Positions 47,776 through 55,504 of a stretch of DNA of 64,000 bases are shown in pieces. The notes beneath the pieces are model-generated. The model had not been told where the DNA came from and searched no databases. It saw only the letters and a list, made by a program, of their open reading frames with translations. Within the stretch, counting starts at the first letter, position 1. Each line of letters begins with the position of its first letter. Source of the stretch: Ideonella dechloratans (GTDB taxonomy: Bacteria; Pseudomonadota; Gammaproteobacteria; Burkholderiales; Burkholderiaceae_C); NCBI RefSeq assembly GCF_021049305.1, contig NZ_CP088081.1, positions 2,418,001 through 2,482,000 of the forward strand, written 5' to 3'. The position numbers and the translations under genes were made by a program.

Positions 47776-47854
47776 CACAAGCCCGTTCCGCACATCGCCC
47801 GGATTCCGCACTGCGCCCGTGGCAATTGGCTCGCGGCGGGCATGGCGCTGGTTC

Positions 47855-47860
47855 TAGAAT
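47855..47860 (+). promoter_or_regulatory. -10 box of 6S RNA
   Basis: TAGAAT in the context TTCTAGAATGGG, ending 6 nt before the predicted 5' end. No clear -35 at 16-18 bp. The identical CTAGAATGGG occurs at the cytochrome c promoter. Confidence 0.6.
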
Positions 47861-47866
47861 GGGCTC

Positions 47867-48042
47867 GTCCGTCGCATCCGCGTGGGTTTTATATTTCCTT
47901 GAACCGATGCTCTCGCGAGCCCGGGCTTGGAACATTGCCGGGCGGGCGTGATCGTCTCGCGTCAGATGAACCCGAAGCCCTGCTGACCTCGCCCACCTGA
48001 ATCCCCTGGGTTCAGGAATGCGGCCCACGGTTTGCGATGGAC
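47867..48042 (+). ncRNA. ssrS: 6S RNA
   Basis: About 176 nt, immediately after zapA. The termini pair almost perfectly: GTCCGTCGCA with TGCGATGGAC (one G-U), continued by GTGGG with CCCAC, forming the closing stem. The internal CCTGAA/TTCAGG hairpin (47996-48016) corresponds to the conserved 3'-side hairpin of the E. coli central bubble. 6S RNA mimics an open promoter and sequesters sigma-70 polymerase in stationary phase. Ends are approximate; no intrinsic terminator is evident. Confidence 0.85.
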
Positions 48043-48062
48043 ACCCTCTTCCCGCCTTGCCC

Positions 48063-48536
48063 ATGCCCCAGTACTGGCTGATGAAGATCGAGCCGGCCGA
48101 GTGCTCGATCGACGAGCTCGCGCGGCTGCCCGCCCAGACCGTGCCCTGGACCGGGGTGCGCAACTACCAGGCCCGCAACTTCATGCGCGACGCCATGCAG
48201 GTGGGCGACGGGGTGCTGTACTACCACTCCTCCTGCGCCGAACCCGGCGTGGCCGGTCTGGCCGAGGTGGCCAGCCCCGCCTACCCGGACGCCACGCAGT
48301 TCGATCCGGCCAGCCCCTGGTTCGACCCGAAGTCCACGCCCGAGCAGCCGCGCTGGCTGAACGTGGATGTGCGCCTGGTGCGCAAGACGCGTCTGCTGCC
48401 GCTGGCCCGGATGCGCAGCGAGCCGGCCCTGCAGAGCATGGTGCTGCTGCGCCCCGGCAGCCGCCTGTCGATCACCCCGGTGACCCCGCAGGAATGGCAG
48501 GCCGTGCTGGCCCTGCTGGACGCTTCCGCGGCATGA
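48063..48536 (+). CDS. EVE domain-containing protein
   Basis: 157 residues from MPQYWLMKIEPAECSIDELA. The EVE (PUA-like) fold is evident: YWLMKIEP, the WTGVRNYQARNFMRDAM pocket, and GDGVLYYHSSCAEPGVAGLAEV. EVE proteins bind modified bases in DNA or RNA; in housekeeping contexts like zapA-6S-EVE the role is unknown. An upstream in-frame ATG at 48018 would run into 6S RNA and is rejected. Confidence 0.93.
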   Translation: MPQYWLMKIEPAECSIDELARLPAQTVPWTGVRNYQARNFMRDAMQVGDGVLYYHSSCAEPGVAGLAEVASPAYPDATQFDPASPWFDPKSTPEQPRWLNVDVRLVRKTRLLPLARMRSEPALQSMVLLRPGSRLSITPVTPQEWQAVLALLDASAA

Positions 48537-49342
48537 GTCCCAGCCTCGTCGTCGAGCTGCTGTGCCTGGGCACCTTCGGCGGTTTCATGGCCGGGCTGCT
48601 GGGCATCGGTGGCGGCATGGTGCTGGTGCCCTTCATGACCATCATCATCAGCCACCGCGGCGTGCCGGGCGACATGGCGGTGAAGATGGCCATCGCCACC
48701 TCGATGGCCACCATCCTGTTCACCTCGCTGTCCAGCATGCGGGCGCACCACAAGCGGGGCGCCGTGCGCTGGCCCATCGTGGCCAGCATCGCCCCGGGCA
48801 TCCTGATCGGCGGCCTGCTGGCGGGGGCGGGCGCCTTCTCGCTGCTCAAGGGCCAGGCCCTGGCCCTGTTCTTCGCCGTCTTCGTCGGCGTCTCGGCCAC
48901 GCAGATGCTGCGTCATCGGCCCCCCCGCCCGGGCCGCGAACTGCCCGGCCCGATGGGCCAGGCGGCCGCGGGCACCGGCATCGGCTTCGTCTCGGGCCTG
49001 GTGGGCGCCGGCGGCGGCTTCCTGAGCGTGCCCTTCATGACCTGGTGCAACGTGCCCATGCACCAGGCGGTGGCCACCAGCGCGGCGCTGGGCTTTCCGA
49101 TCGCCCTGTCCAACACGCTGGGCTACCTGGTGGGCGGCTGGGCCCTGCCGGCGGCCCTGCCCGGCGCCGTGGGCTACCTCTACCTGCCGGCGCTGGGCGT
49201 GGTCGTGCTGGCCAGCATGAGCATGGCGCCGCTGGGCGCGCGGGCCGCCCACGCCATGGACGTGGCCCAGCTTCGCCGGGTGTTCGCCCTGGTGCTCTAC
49301 GGGCTGGCGGCTTACATGCTGTGGAAGTCCTTCCACACTTGA
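48533..49342 (+). CDS. TauE/SafE-family transporter (predicted sulfite/anion exporter)
   Basis: 269 residues, eight predicted helices in two inverted repeats: [20 protein letters not shown] and its counterpart [19 protein letters not shown] both show the G-x-x-x-G-x-G-G-G-x-x-x-V-P family motif. The start overlaps the EVE stop by 4 bp. Substrate unknown; family members export sulfite, sulfoacetate or other organosulfur anions. Confidence 0.92.
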
Positions 49343-49355
49343 CGGCGGCGCGTTT

Positions 49356-49384
49356 TTGCATTTATCCCGCAGGCGAGGTAGAAT
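49356..49384 (+). promoter_or_regulatory. rpsU promoter with inverted repeat over the -10
   Basis: TTGCAT, 17-bp spacer, TAGAAT. A perfect 8-bp inverted repeat, GCAGGCGA (49369-49376) and TCGCCTGC (49384-49391), brackets the -10. RNA would start near 49391, giving an approximately 124-nt leader before rpsU. The repeat could be an operator or a 5' RNA hairpin depending on the exact start. Confidence 0.75.
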
Positions 49385-49514
49385 CGCCTGCTTTGCTAGC
49401 AACCAACCGCGTGTCGATCCGGTGGACGGGATTTCCGGAACCGGCTTTGGCCTTTGCACCAAAGCAACGTCCATAACGGACACCGAGCGCAACTCACCGA
49501 AGGATTCTTCGCTC

Positions 49515-49727
49515 ATGACCACCATCCGAGTCAAGGAAAACGAGCCGTTCGACGTGGCCCTGCGCCGCTTCAAGCGCACCATCGAAAAGCTGGGTCTGCT
49601 GACCGAACTGCGCGCCCGCGAGTTCTACGAGAAGCCCACTGCCGAGCGCAAGCGCAAGAAGGCTGCCGCCGTGAAGCGCCACTACAAGCGCGTGCGCAGC
49701 ATGCAGCTGCCCAAGAAGCTCTACTGA
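49515..49727 (+). CDS. rpsU: 30S ribosomal protein S21
   Basis: 70 residues, highly basic, needed for initiation on natural mRNAs through contact with the anti-Shine-Dalgarno region. [20 protein letters not shown] and the Lys/Arg-rich C-terminus ([20 protein letters not shown]) are diagnostic. The usual rpsU-dnaG-rpoD or rpsU-yqeY neighbours are not adjacent; a yqeY-type gene lies 2.4 kb downstream, separated by lysR-lysA. Confidence 0.97.
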
Positions 49728-49780
49728 GCTTGGTGCCCAAGACGCTGCACTGATCGAACGACCGTCCTCGGACGTCGCAC

Positions 49781-49817
49781 AAAAAGCCCGCGCGGGACGC
49801 CGCAGCGGGCTTTTTTG
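49781..49817. terminator. Intrinsic terminator shared by rpsU and lysR
   Basis: Stem AAAAGCCCGC/GCGGGCTTTT with a 13-nt loop, A-run before and six T after; works in both directions. Confidence 0.9.
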
Positions 49818-49853
49818 CGTCTGGCCGACCTGCGCGTGCCTCCCTGCCTGCCC

Positions 49854-50771
49854 TCAGCCGAGTTGTGCCAGTTGCGCGCGCAGTTCCTCGACGGCCGCCG
49901 CCAGGGCTTGCTCGAACTCGGCACGCCAAGGATGCGCAGGCCGCCACCGCGGCACCACCTTGCCCAGGTGGAAGGGGATGCTGACCGAGAAGGGGCGCAC
50001 CTGCAGGGCCTGCGCCGCCGCCATCTCCAGGGCGGTCAGCGGGTTCACGATGGCCACCCCCAGGCCCTGGCGCACCAAGGCGCACACGGACAGCGCGCTG
50101 GGTGTTTCCAGCTGCAGCTGGCGCGCCACACCCGCCTGGGCGAACACCGCATCCACCTGCTGGCGATAGGGATCGGTGGGTGCCAGGCTGATGAAGGACT
50201 GCCCCGCCAGATCGGCCGGGGCGATGACCCGTCGCTCGGCCAGTGCATGGCCGGGCGGCAGCACGCAGACCTCGTCGGCCACCAGCAGGGTGCTGAGCTG
50301 GCAGCCAGGCGGCGGCTCGCGCTGCTCGGTCAGACCCAGGTCGTGGCGCTGCTCGGTCAGGGCACTTTCCAGCTGGGGCGATTCCAGCGGGGCCAGGGCC
50401 ACGGCCGCCGTCGGCCGGCCTTGCCGGTACAGCGCCACCGCGCGCGGCAGCAGGGCATGGGCCAGCGCAGGCAGGCAGGCCACCTGCAGGCGCATGGCAC
50501 CGGCATCCCGCAGGTTGAAGGCCGTGGCAGCGATCCTCTCCAGCCCCTCGTAGGAACGCTCCACCTCGTCCAGCAGAGCCTGCGCCTGGGCCGTCGGCCG
50601 CAGCCGGCCCTTGACCCGCTCGAACAGCACCAGGCCCAGCACCTGCTCCAGCCGGGCCAGCTCGCGGCTGACCGTGGGCTGGGACGTGTGCAGCAGCTCG
50701 GCCGCCCGGGTGACATGGCCGGTGCGCATCACCGCGCGAAAGACCTCCACCAGGCGATGGGTCAGATCCAT
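49854..50771 (-). CDS. lysR: LysR-family regulator, probable activator of lysA
   Basis: 305 residues, start MDLTHRLVEVFRAVMRTGHV. The N-terminal helix-turn-helix includes RAAELLHTSQPTVSRELARLE, closely like E. coli LysR (AAHLLHTSQPTVSRELARFE). The effector domain keeps ESPQLESALTEQRHDLGLTE, DEVCVLPPGHALA and VRQGLGVAIVNPLTALEMAA, again E. coli-like. Divergent from lysA across 69 bp. In E. coli LysR activates lysA when diaminopimelate is high and lysine low; the same role is inferred. Confidence 0.9.
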   Translation of the reverse strand: MDLTHRLVEVFRAVMRTGHVTRAAELLHTSQPTVSRELARLEQVLGLVLFERVKGRLRPTAQAQALLDEVERSYEGLERIAATAFNLRDAGAMRLQVACLPALAHALLPRAVALYRQGRPTAAVALAPLESPQLESALTEQRHDLGLTEQREPPPGCQLSTLLVADEVCVLPPGHALAERRVIAPADLAGQSFISLAPTDPYRQQVDAVFAQAGVARQLQLETPSALSVCALVRQGLGVAIVNPLTALEMAAAQALQVRPFSVSIPFHLGKVVPRWRPAHPWRAEFEQALAAAVEELRAQLAQLG

Positions 50772-50795
50772 ATCAGCCTTGAATCGAAGATTAAA

Positions 50796-50810
50796 GAAAA
50801 AGTATTTTTC
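50796..50810. promoter_or_regulatory. Palindrome in the lysR-lysA intergenic region
   Basis: GAAAAA-GTA-TTTTTC, perfect 6-bp arms, in an AT-rich 40-bp patch unlike its surroundings. It lies 24 bp downstream of the lysR start side and 30 bp before the lysA ATG, a plausible LysR operator and promoter region. Confidence 0.55.
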
Positions 50811-50840
50811 AGTATGACAGAAGCGCCGCATCATCGCGGC

Positions 50841-52079
50841 ATGAATCCGTTCGCCCCCGATCTGCTCCGCTCCCTGGCGCGCGCCCATGGCACGCCGCTG
50901 TGGGTGTATGACGCCGCCACCATCCGCCAGCGCATCGCCGAACTGCGGGCCTTCGACACCATCCGCTACGCCCAGAAGGCCAACTCCAACACCCACCTGC
51001 TGCGCCTGATGCGCGAGGCGGGCGTGGTGGTGGACGCGGTGTCCCGCGGCGAAATCGAACGGGCCCTGGCTGCCGGCTTCAGCCCCGCACCGGACGCCCA
51101 GGGGGCCGCCGGCATCGTCTTCACGGCGGACCTCTTCGACCCCGCCACGCTGGACACCGTGGTGCGGCACGGCGTCACCGTCAACGCCGGCTCGATCGAC
51201 ATGCTGGATCAGCTCGGCGCCGTCTCCCCCGGCCACCGCGTCTGGCTGCGCATCAACCCGGGCTTCGGCCACGGCCACAGCAACAAGACCAACACCGGCG
51301 GCGAGCACAGCAAGCACGGCATCTGGCACGCCGAGCTGCCGCAAGCCCTGGCTGCGGTGGCCCGCCACCGCCTGCATCTGGTGGGCCTGCACATGCACAT
51401 CGGCTCGGGCGTGGATTACGGCCACCTGCAGCAGGTCTGCGCCGCCATGGTGGACCTGGTCAAGCGCGCCGGGGTGGCCATCGAGGCCATTTCCGCCGGC
51501 GGCGGCCTGTCCATTCCCTACCGCGACGGCGAGCCGCGCCTGGACACCGCGCACTACTTCCAGCTCTGGGACGCGGCCCGCCGCGAGATCGCCAGCCACC
51601 TGGGGCGCGATGTGCACCTGGAGCTGGAACCCGGCCGCTACCTGGTGGCCGAGTCCGGCGTGCTGCTGACCGAGGTGCGGGCCACCAAGCACATGGGGCG
51701 CCAGCGCTTCACCCTGGTCGACGCCGGCTTCTCGGACCTGATGCGCCCGGCCATGTACGGCGCCTATCACGGCATGAGCCTGCTGCCGGCAGACGACACA
51801 CCCCGCGCGGAGGTCGACACCGTGGTGGCGGGCCCCTTGTGCGAATCGGGCGATGTGTTCACCCAGGCCGATGGCGGCGTGGTGCTGACCCGCCGCCTGC
51901 CCGAGGCCCGGGTGGGCGACCTGCTGGTGCTGCACGACGCGGGGGCCTACGGCGCCTCCATGTCCAGCAACTACAACACCCGCGGCCTGGCCGCCGAGGT
52001 GCTGGTCGATGGCGACACCCACCGCCTGATCCGCCGCCGCCAGACGGTGGAGGAACTGATCGCCCTGGAGAACGTCTGA
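50841..52079 (+). CDS. lysA: Diaminopimelate decarboxylase
   Basis: PLP enzyme for the last step of lysine synthesis. 412 residues from MNPFAPDLLRSLARAHGTPL; an in-frame ATG 27 bp earlier is possible. The PLP Lys is in IRYAQKANSNTHLLRLMREA. Substrate and cofactor motifs: NPGFGHGHSNKTNTGGEHSK, GLHMHIGSGVDYGHL, EAISAGGGLSIPY, and the dimer-contact CESGDVF. Matches E. coli LysA nearly block for block, including HSKHGIW, which is the enterobacterial subtype. Confidence 0.96.
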   Translation: MNPFAPDLLRSLARAHGTPLWVYDAATIRQRIAELRAFDTIRYAQKANSNTHLLRLMREAGVVVDAVSRGEIERALAAGFSPAPDAQGAAGIVFTADLFDPATLDTVVRHGVTVNAGSIDMLDQLGAVSPGHRVWLRINPGFGHGHSNKTNTGGEHSKHGIWHAELPQALAAVARHRLHLVGLHMHIGSGVDYGHLQQVCAAMVDLVKRAGVAIEAISAGGGLSIPYRDGEPRLDTAHYFQLWDAARREIASHLGRDVHLELEPGRYLVAESGVLLTEVRATKHMGRQRFTLVDAGFSDLMRPAMYGAYHGMSLLPADDTPRAEVDTVVAGPLCESGDVFTQADGGVVLTRRLPEARVGDLLVLHDAGAYGASMSSNYNTRGLAAEVLVDGDTHRLIRRRQTVEELIALENV

Positions 52080-52126
52080 GCGCGCTTCGGGACGACAATG
52101 CAGGCTTTGCTGCCAAGACATCGACC

Positions 52127-52576
52127 ATGAGCACGCTGAAAGAACGCATCACCGAAGACATGAAGGCCGCCATGCGGGCCAAGGAAGCCGAGCGCCTGGG
52201 CACCATCCGCCTGCTGCTGGCCGCCTGCAAGCAGAAGGAAGTGGACGAACGCATCGAGCTCGACGACGCCGCCGTCATCGCCGTGGTGGACAAGCTGATC
52301 AAGCAGCGCAAGGATTCGGTGGCCGCCTACAGCCAGGCCGGCCGCAGTGACCTGGCCGACAAGGAAAGCGCCGAGATCGCGGTGCTCGAGGTCTACCTGC
52401 CCCAGCGCCTGAGCGAAGCCGAGATTGCCGAAGCCGTGGCCGCCACCGTGGCCGAGGTGGGCGCCACCGGCCCGGGCGACATGGGCAAGGTGATGGGCGC
52501 GGTCAAGGCCCGCCTGGCCGGCAAGGCCGACATGGGCCTGGTTTCGGCTGCGGTCAAGAAGGCCCTCCAACCCTGA
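52127..52576 (+). CDS. GatB/YqeY domain-containing protein
   Basis: 149 residues. Helical YqeY fold: LKERITEDMKAAMRAKEAER, LLAACKQKEVDERIELDDAAV, and the C-terminal GPGDMGKVMGAVKARLAGKADM, similar to the tRNA-binding tail of GatB. Possible amidotransferase-linked or tRNA-related role; function is not established. Usually near rpsU and dnaG in related genomes; here the lysR-lysA pair lies between rpsU and this gene. Confidence 0.93.
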   Translation: MSTLKERITEDMKAAMRAKEAERLGTIRLLLAACKQKEVDERIELDDAAVIAVVDKLIKQRKDSVAAYSQAGRSDLADKESAEIAVLEVYLPQRLSEAEIAEAVAATVAEVGATGPGDMGKVMGAVKARLAGKADMGLVSAAVKKALQP

Positions 52577-52596
52577 ACTCCCACGAGGACGCCACG

Positions 52597-52944
52597 ATGC
52601 AGACTCAACTGCCCCTCCAGGCCATTGCGCCGGATGTCTATGTCGCGCCGCAGATGGCGCCCGAAGCCATGGCCGAACTCGCCCGCCTGGGCTTCAAGGC
52701 GGTGATCAACAACCGGCCGGACTTCGAGGGCGGGTCGGAGCAGCCCACCAGTGCCGCCGTGGAAGCCGCCGCTCTGGCCGCCGGCCTGCAGTACCGGCAC
52801 CTGCCTGTGCAAGGCGCCTACCAAAGCCCGGAAGAGATCGCGGCCTTCGGTGCCCTGCTGGCCGAGCTGCCCCGCCCGCTGTTGGCTTTTTGCCGCTCCG
52901 GCGCCCGCTCGACCAAGCTTTTCACAGCGGCCCGCACCGTCTGA
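52597..52944 (+). CDS. TIGR01244-family phosphatase-like/sulfurtransferase protein
   Basis: 115 residues. The DUF442 fold with active-site loop CRSGARS (Cys-x5-Arg type, as in tyrosine phosphatases) in LLAFCRSGARSTKLF. FKAVINNRPDFEGGSEQPTS is a family hallmark. The homologous N-terminal domain of Blh links to sulfide metabolism in some bacteria; no such partner is present here. Follows the YqeY gene by 20 bp. Confidence 0.9.
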   Translation: MQTQLPLQAIAPDVYVAPQMAPEAMAELARLGFKAVINNRPDFEGGSEQPTSAAVEAAALAAGLQYRHLPVQGAYQSPEEIAAFGALLAELPRPLLAFCRSGARSTKLFTAARTV

Positions 52945-53089
52945 GTGCACCGCCGGGCGGCGCCAGCGTCCACCGTCCTAGGACTTTCCCGCGGTTGTTG
53001 TGAGCGATTGCTGCAAAGCGCCATGACTTCCGTACAGTGCGGCGATCCACCACCGGCCCCGGCCGGTGTTGCTTTACCTAGGAGACGCT

Positions 53090-53689
53090 GTGTCCGCATT
53101 GTTAGCCCTTTCACGATGGATCGACCGACTCAATGAGTGGGTCGGTCGCAGTGCCGCCTGGCTGGTCCTGGCCGCGGTGCTCATCAGTGCCCTCAACGCC
53201 ATTGCCCGCAAGGCCTTCGACGTCGGCTCCAATGCCTTCCTGGAGATCCAGTGGTACCTGTTCGCCGGCGTCTTCCTGCTGGCCGCCGGCTACACGCTGC
53301 TGCGCCAGGAGCATGTGAAGATCGACGTGGTGCTCAGCCACTTCTCCAAGCGCACCCAGATCATCGTCGAAGCCGTCTGCATCGTCATCTTCCTGCTGCC
53401 CTTCTGCGGCGTGGTCATCGACCTGGTCCTGCCCCTGGTCAAGCAGGCCTATGAGACGGGCGAGACTTCCAGCAACGCCGGCGGCCTGATCCGCTGGCCG
53501 GTCTATGCCCTGGTGCCCGTGGGCTTCAGCCTGCTGGCCCTGCAAGGCGTCTCCGAGCTGATCAAGCGCATCGCCTTCCTGATGGGCCTGATCGAGGACC
53601 CGACCGAGAAGAAGCAGGAGAAGACCGCGGAAGAGGAACTGGCCGAAGCCATCCTGCGTGCCCAGAAGAACCAAGGAGCCGCGCAATGA
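53090..53689 (+). CDS. dctQ: TRAP transporter small permease (DctQ)
   Basis: 199 residues, GTG start chosen for TAGGAGA 5-6 nt upstream. Four membrane helices; the family segment NAIARKAFDVGSNAFLEIQWYLFAGVFLLAAGYTL and HVKIDVVLSHFSKRTQ is typical. The C-terminal tail is charged (DPTEKKQEKTAEEELAEAIL). Overlaps the large permease by 4 bp. Partner binding proteins are encoded convergently about 2 kb downstream. Confidence 0.92.
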   Translation: MSALLALSRWIDRLNEWVGRSAAWLVLAAVLISALNAIARKAFDVGSNAFLEIQWYLFAGVFLLAAGYTLLRQEHVKIDVVLSHFSKRTQIIVEAVCIVIFLLPFCGVVIDLVLPLVKQAYETGETSSNAGGLIRWPVYALVPVGFSLLALQGVSELIKRIAFLMGLIEDPTEKKQEKTAEEELAEAILRAQKNQGAAQ

Positions 53690-55389
53690 CCGAGTTCCTG
53701 CACGCCAACATGGCCCCGGTGATGTTCGGGGGCCTGATCGTCTTCCTGCTGATCGGCTTCCCCGTCGCCTTCTCGCTGGCTGCGGCCGGCCTGATGTTCA
53801 GCTTCGTCGGCATCGAGTTCGGCATCCTGCCTTCGTCGCTGATGCAGGCCCTGCCGCTGCGCATCTTCGGCATCATGCAGAACGAGACGCTGCTGGCGAT
53901 CCCGTTCTTCACCTTCATGGGCCTGATCCTGGAGCGATCCGGGATGGCCGAGGATCTGCTCGACACCATCGGTCAGCTCTTCGGCCCCATCCGCGGCGGC
54001 CTGGCCTTCGCGGTGATCCTGGTCGGCGCCATGCTGGCCGCCACCACCGGTGTGGTGGCCGCCTCGGTGATCTCGATGGGCCTGATCTCCCTGCCCATCA
54101 TGCTGCGCTACGGCTATGACCGCCGCATCGCCTCGGGCGTCATCGCCGCCTCGGGCACGCTGGCCCAGATCATCCCGCCCTCGCTGGTGCTGATCATCAT
54201 GGCCGACCAGCTGGGCCGCAGCGTCGGCGAGCTCTACAAGGGTGCCTTCATCCCCGGCTTCACGCTGACCGCGCTGTACACCGGCTTCATCGTCCTGGTC
54301 GCCATCTTCCGCAAGCACTGGGTGCCCGCCCTGCCACCGGAAGCCCGCACCATCCGCGAAGACAACGGCTCCTCCGGCCTGCCCTCGCTGGGCCTGCTGG
54401 CCCTGCTCTCGGTGGGCGCGGCTGTCGCCTTCGCCAAGAGCCGTCCGGCCGAGACCCCCACCGACGAGTTGATCGTGGTGTCGATGTGTGTGGGCGTGGG
54501 TGTGGCCTTCGTGCTGTCGGTGATCAACAAGGTGTTCAAGCTGGGCCTGCTCTCGCGCATGGCCGAACGGGTGACCTTCGTTCTGATCCCGCCGCTGGGC
54601 CTGATCTTCCTGGTGCTGGGCACCATCTTCCTGGGCGTGGCCACGCCCACCGAAGGCGGCGCCATGGGCGCGGTCGGCGCGCTGATCATGGCCCTGCTGC
54701 GCAAGCGCATCGACATGAAGCTGCTGCGCCAGGCCATGGACTCGACCATGAAGCTGTCCTGCTTCGTGCTGTTCATCCTGATGGGCTCGACGGTGTTCAG
54801 CCTGACCTTCCAGGGGGTGGACGGACCGAAGTGGGTCGAACACCTGCTGACCAGCCTGCCGGGCGGCCAGGTGGGCTTCCTGATCGTCGTGAACATCCTG
54901 GTGTTCGTGCTGGCCTTCTTCCTGGACTTCTTCGAGCTGTCCTTCATCGTCGTGCCACTGCTGGGCCCGGTGGCGGACAAGCTGGGGATCGACCTGGTCT
55001 GGTTCGGCGTGCTGCTGGCGGTCAACATGCAGACCTCCTTCATGCACCCGCCCTTCGGTTTCGCGCTGTTCTTCCTGCGCAGCGTGGCGCCCAACAAGGA
55101 GTACAAGGACCGTGTGACCGGCAAGCCGACCGCCCCGGTGACCACCGGTCAGATCTACTGGGGCTCGGTGCCCTTCGTGATCATCCAGATCATCATGGTG
55201 GGCCTGATCATCGCCTTCCCGGGCCTGGTCTCCGGTGGTCTGGGTCCCAAGGAGAAGATCGACCTGGACAAGGTGCAGATCCAGATCCAACCCGAGAACG
55301 ATTACGGCGGCGACAGCAATCAGGACGTCAATGCCCTGTTCGGCCTGCCGCCAGCGGCCAGCGGCGCCGCCTCGGGCGCGGCGCCCTGA
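53686..55389 (+). CDS. dctM: TRAP transporter large permease (DctM)
   Basis: 567 residues, longer than the usual 425-430 because of an insert around 210-270 (PPEARTIREDNGSSGLPSL plus an extra helical pair) and a soluble C-terminal tail of about 60 residues (QIQIQPENDYGGDSNQDVNA). Twelve or more helices. Family motifs: PFFTFMGLILERSGMAEDLLDTIG, TTGVVAASVISMGLISLPIML, ATPTEGGAMGAVGALIMAL and MQTSFMHPPFGFALFFLRSVAP. Ligand unknown; this long form is typical for TRAP systems of organic-acid or aromatic type. Confidence 0.94.
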   Translation: MTEFLHANMAPVMFGGLIVFLLIGFPVAFSLAAAGLMFSFVGIEFGILPSSLMQALPLRIFGIMQNETLLAIPFFTFMGLILERSGMAEDLLDTIGQLFGPIRGGLAFAVILVGAMLAATTGVVAASVISMGLISLPIMLRYGYDRRIASGVIAASGTLAQIIPPSLVLIIMADQLGRSVGELYKGAFIPGFTLTALYTGFIVLVAIFRKHWVPALPPEARTIREDNGSSGLPSLGLLALLSVGAAVAFAKSRPAETPTDELIVVSMCVGVGVAFVLSVINKVFKLGLLSRMAERVTFVLIPPLGLIFLVLGTIFLGVATPTEGGAMGAVGALIMALLRKRIDMKLLRQAMDSTMKLSCFVLFILMGSTVFSLTFQGVDGPKWVEHLLTSLPGGQVGFLIVVNILVFVLAFFLDFFELSFIVVPLLGPVADKLGIDLVWFGVLLAVNMQTSFMHPPFGFALFFLRSVAPNKEYKDRVTGKPTAPVTTGQIYWGSVPFVIIQIIMVGLIIAFPGLVSGGLGPKEKIDLDKVQIQIQPENDYGGDSNQDVNALFGLPPAASGAASGAAP

Positions 55390-55402
55390 TCTCCACCCCC
55401 TC

Positions 55403-55426
55403 AAAGGCCTCCTCGGAGGCCTTTTT
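55403..55426 (+). terminator. Intrinsic terminator of dctM
   Basis: Stem AAAGGCCTCC/GGAGGCCTTT with a 2-nt loop and five T. Confidence 0.9.
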
Positions 55427-55455
55427 CATGACCAGGGCCATGGCGGCCGAGGATG

Positions 55456-55482
55456 AAAAAGGGCGCCCCGCGGGGCGCCCTT
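55456..55482 (-). terminator. Intrinsic terminator of the first TRAP binding protein
   Basis: On the minus strand AGGGCGCCCCG/CGGGGCGCCCT, then TTTTC. Ends the transcript of the gene at 55505-56587. Confidence 0.85.
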
Positions 55483-55504
55483 GTCGCGTCAGGAGCAGGT
55501 GTGC

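Noticed and set aside
53503..55404. Minus-strand open frame of 633 codons opposite dctM
   Set aside because: Composition (His/Gln/Asp repeats) is that of an antisense frame; dctM motifs on the plus strand are unequivocal.
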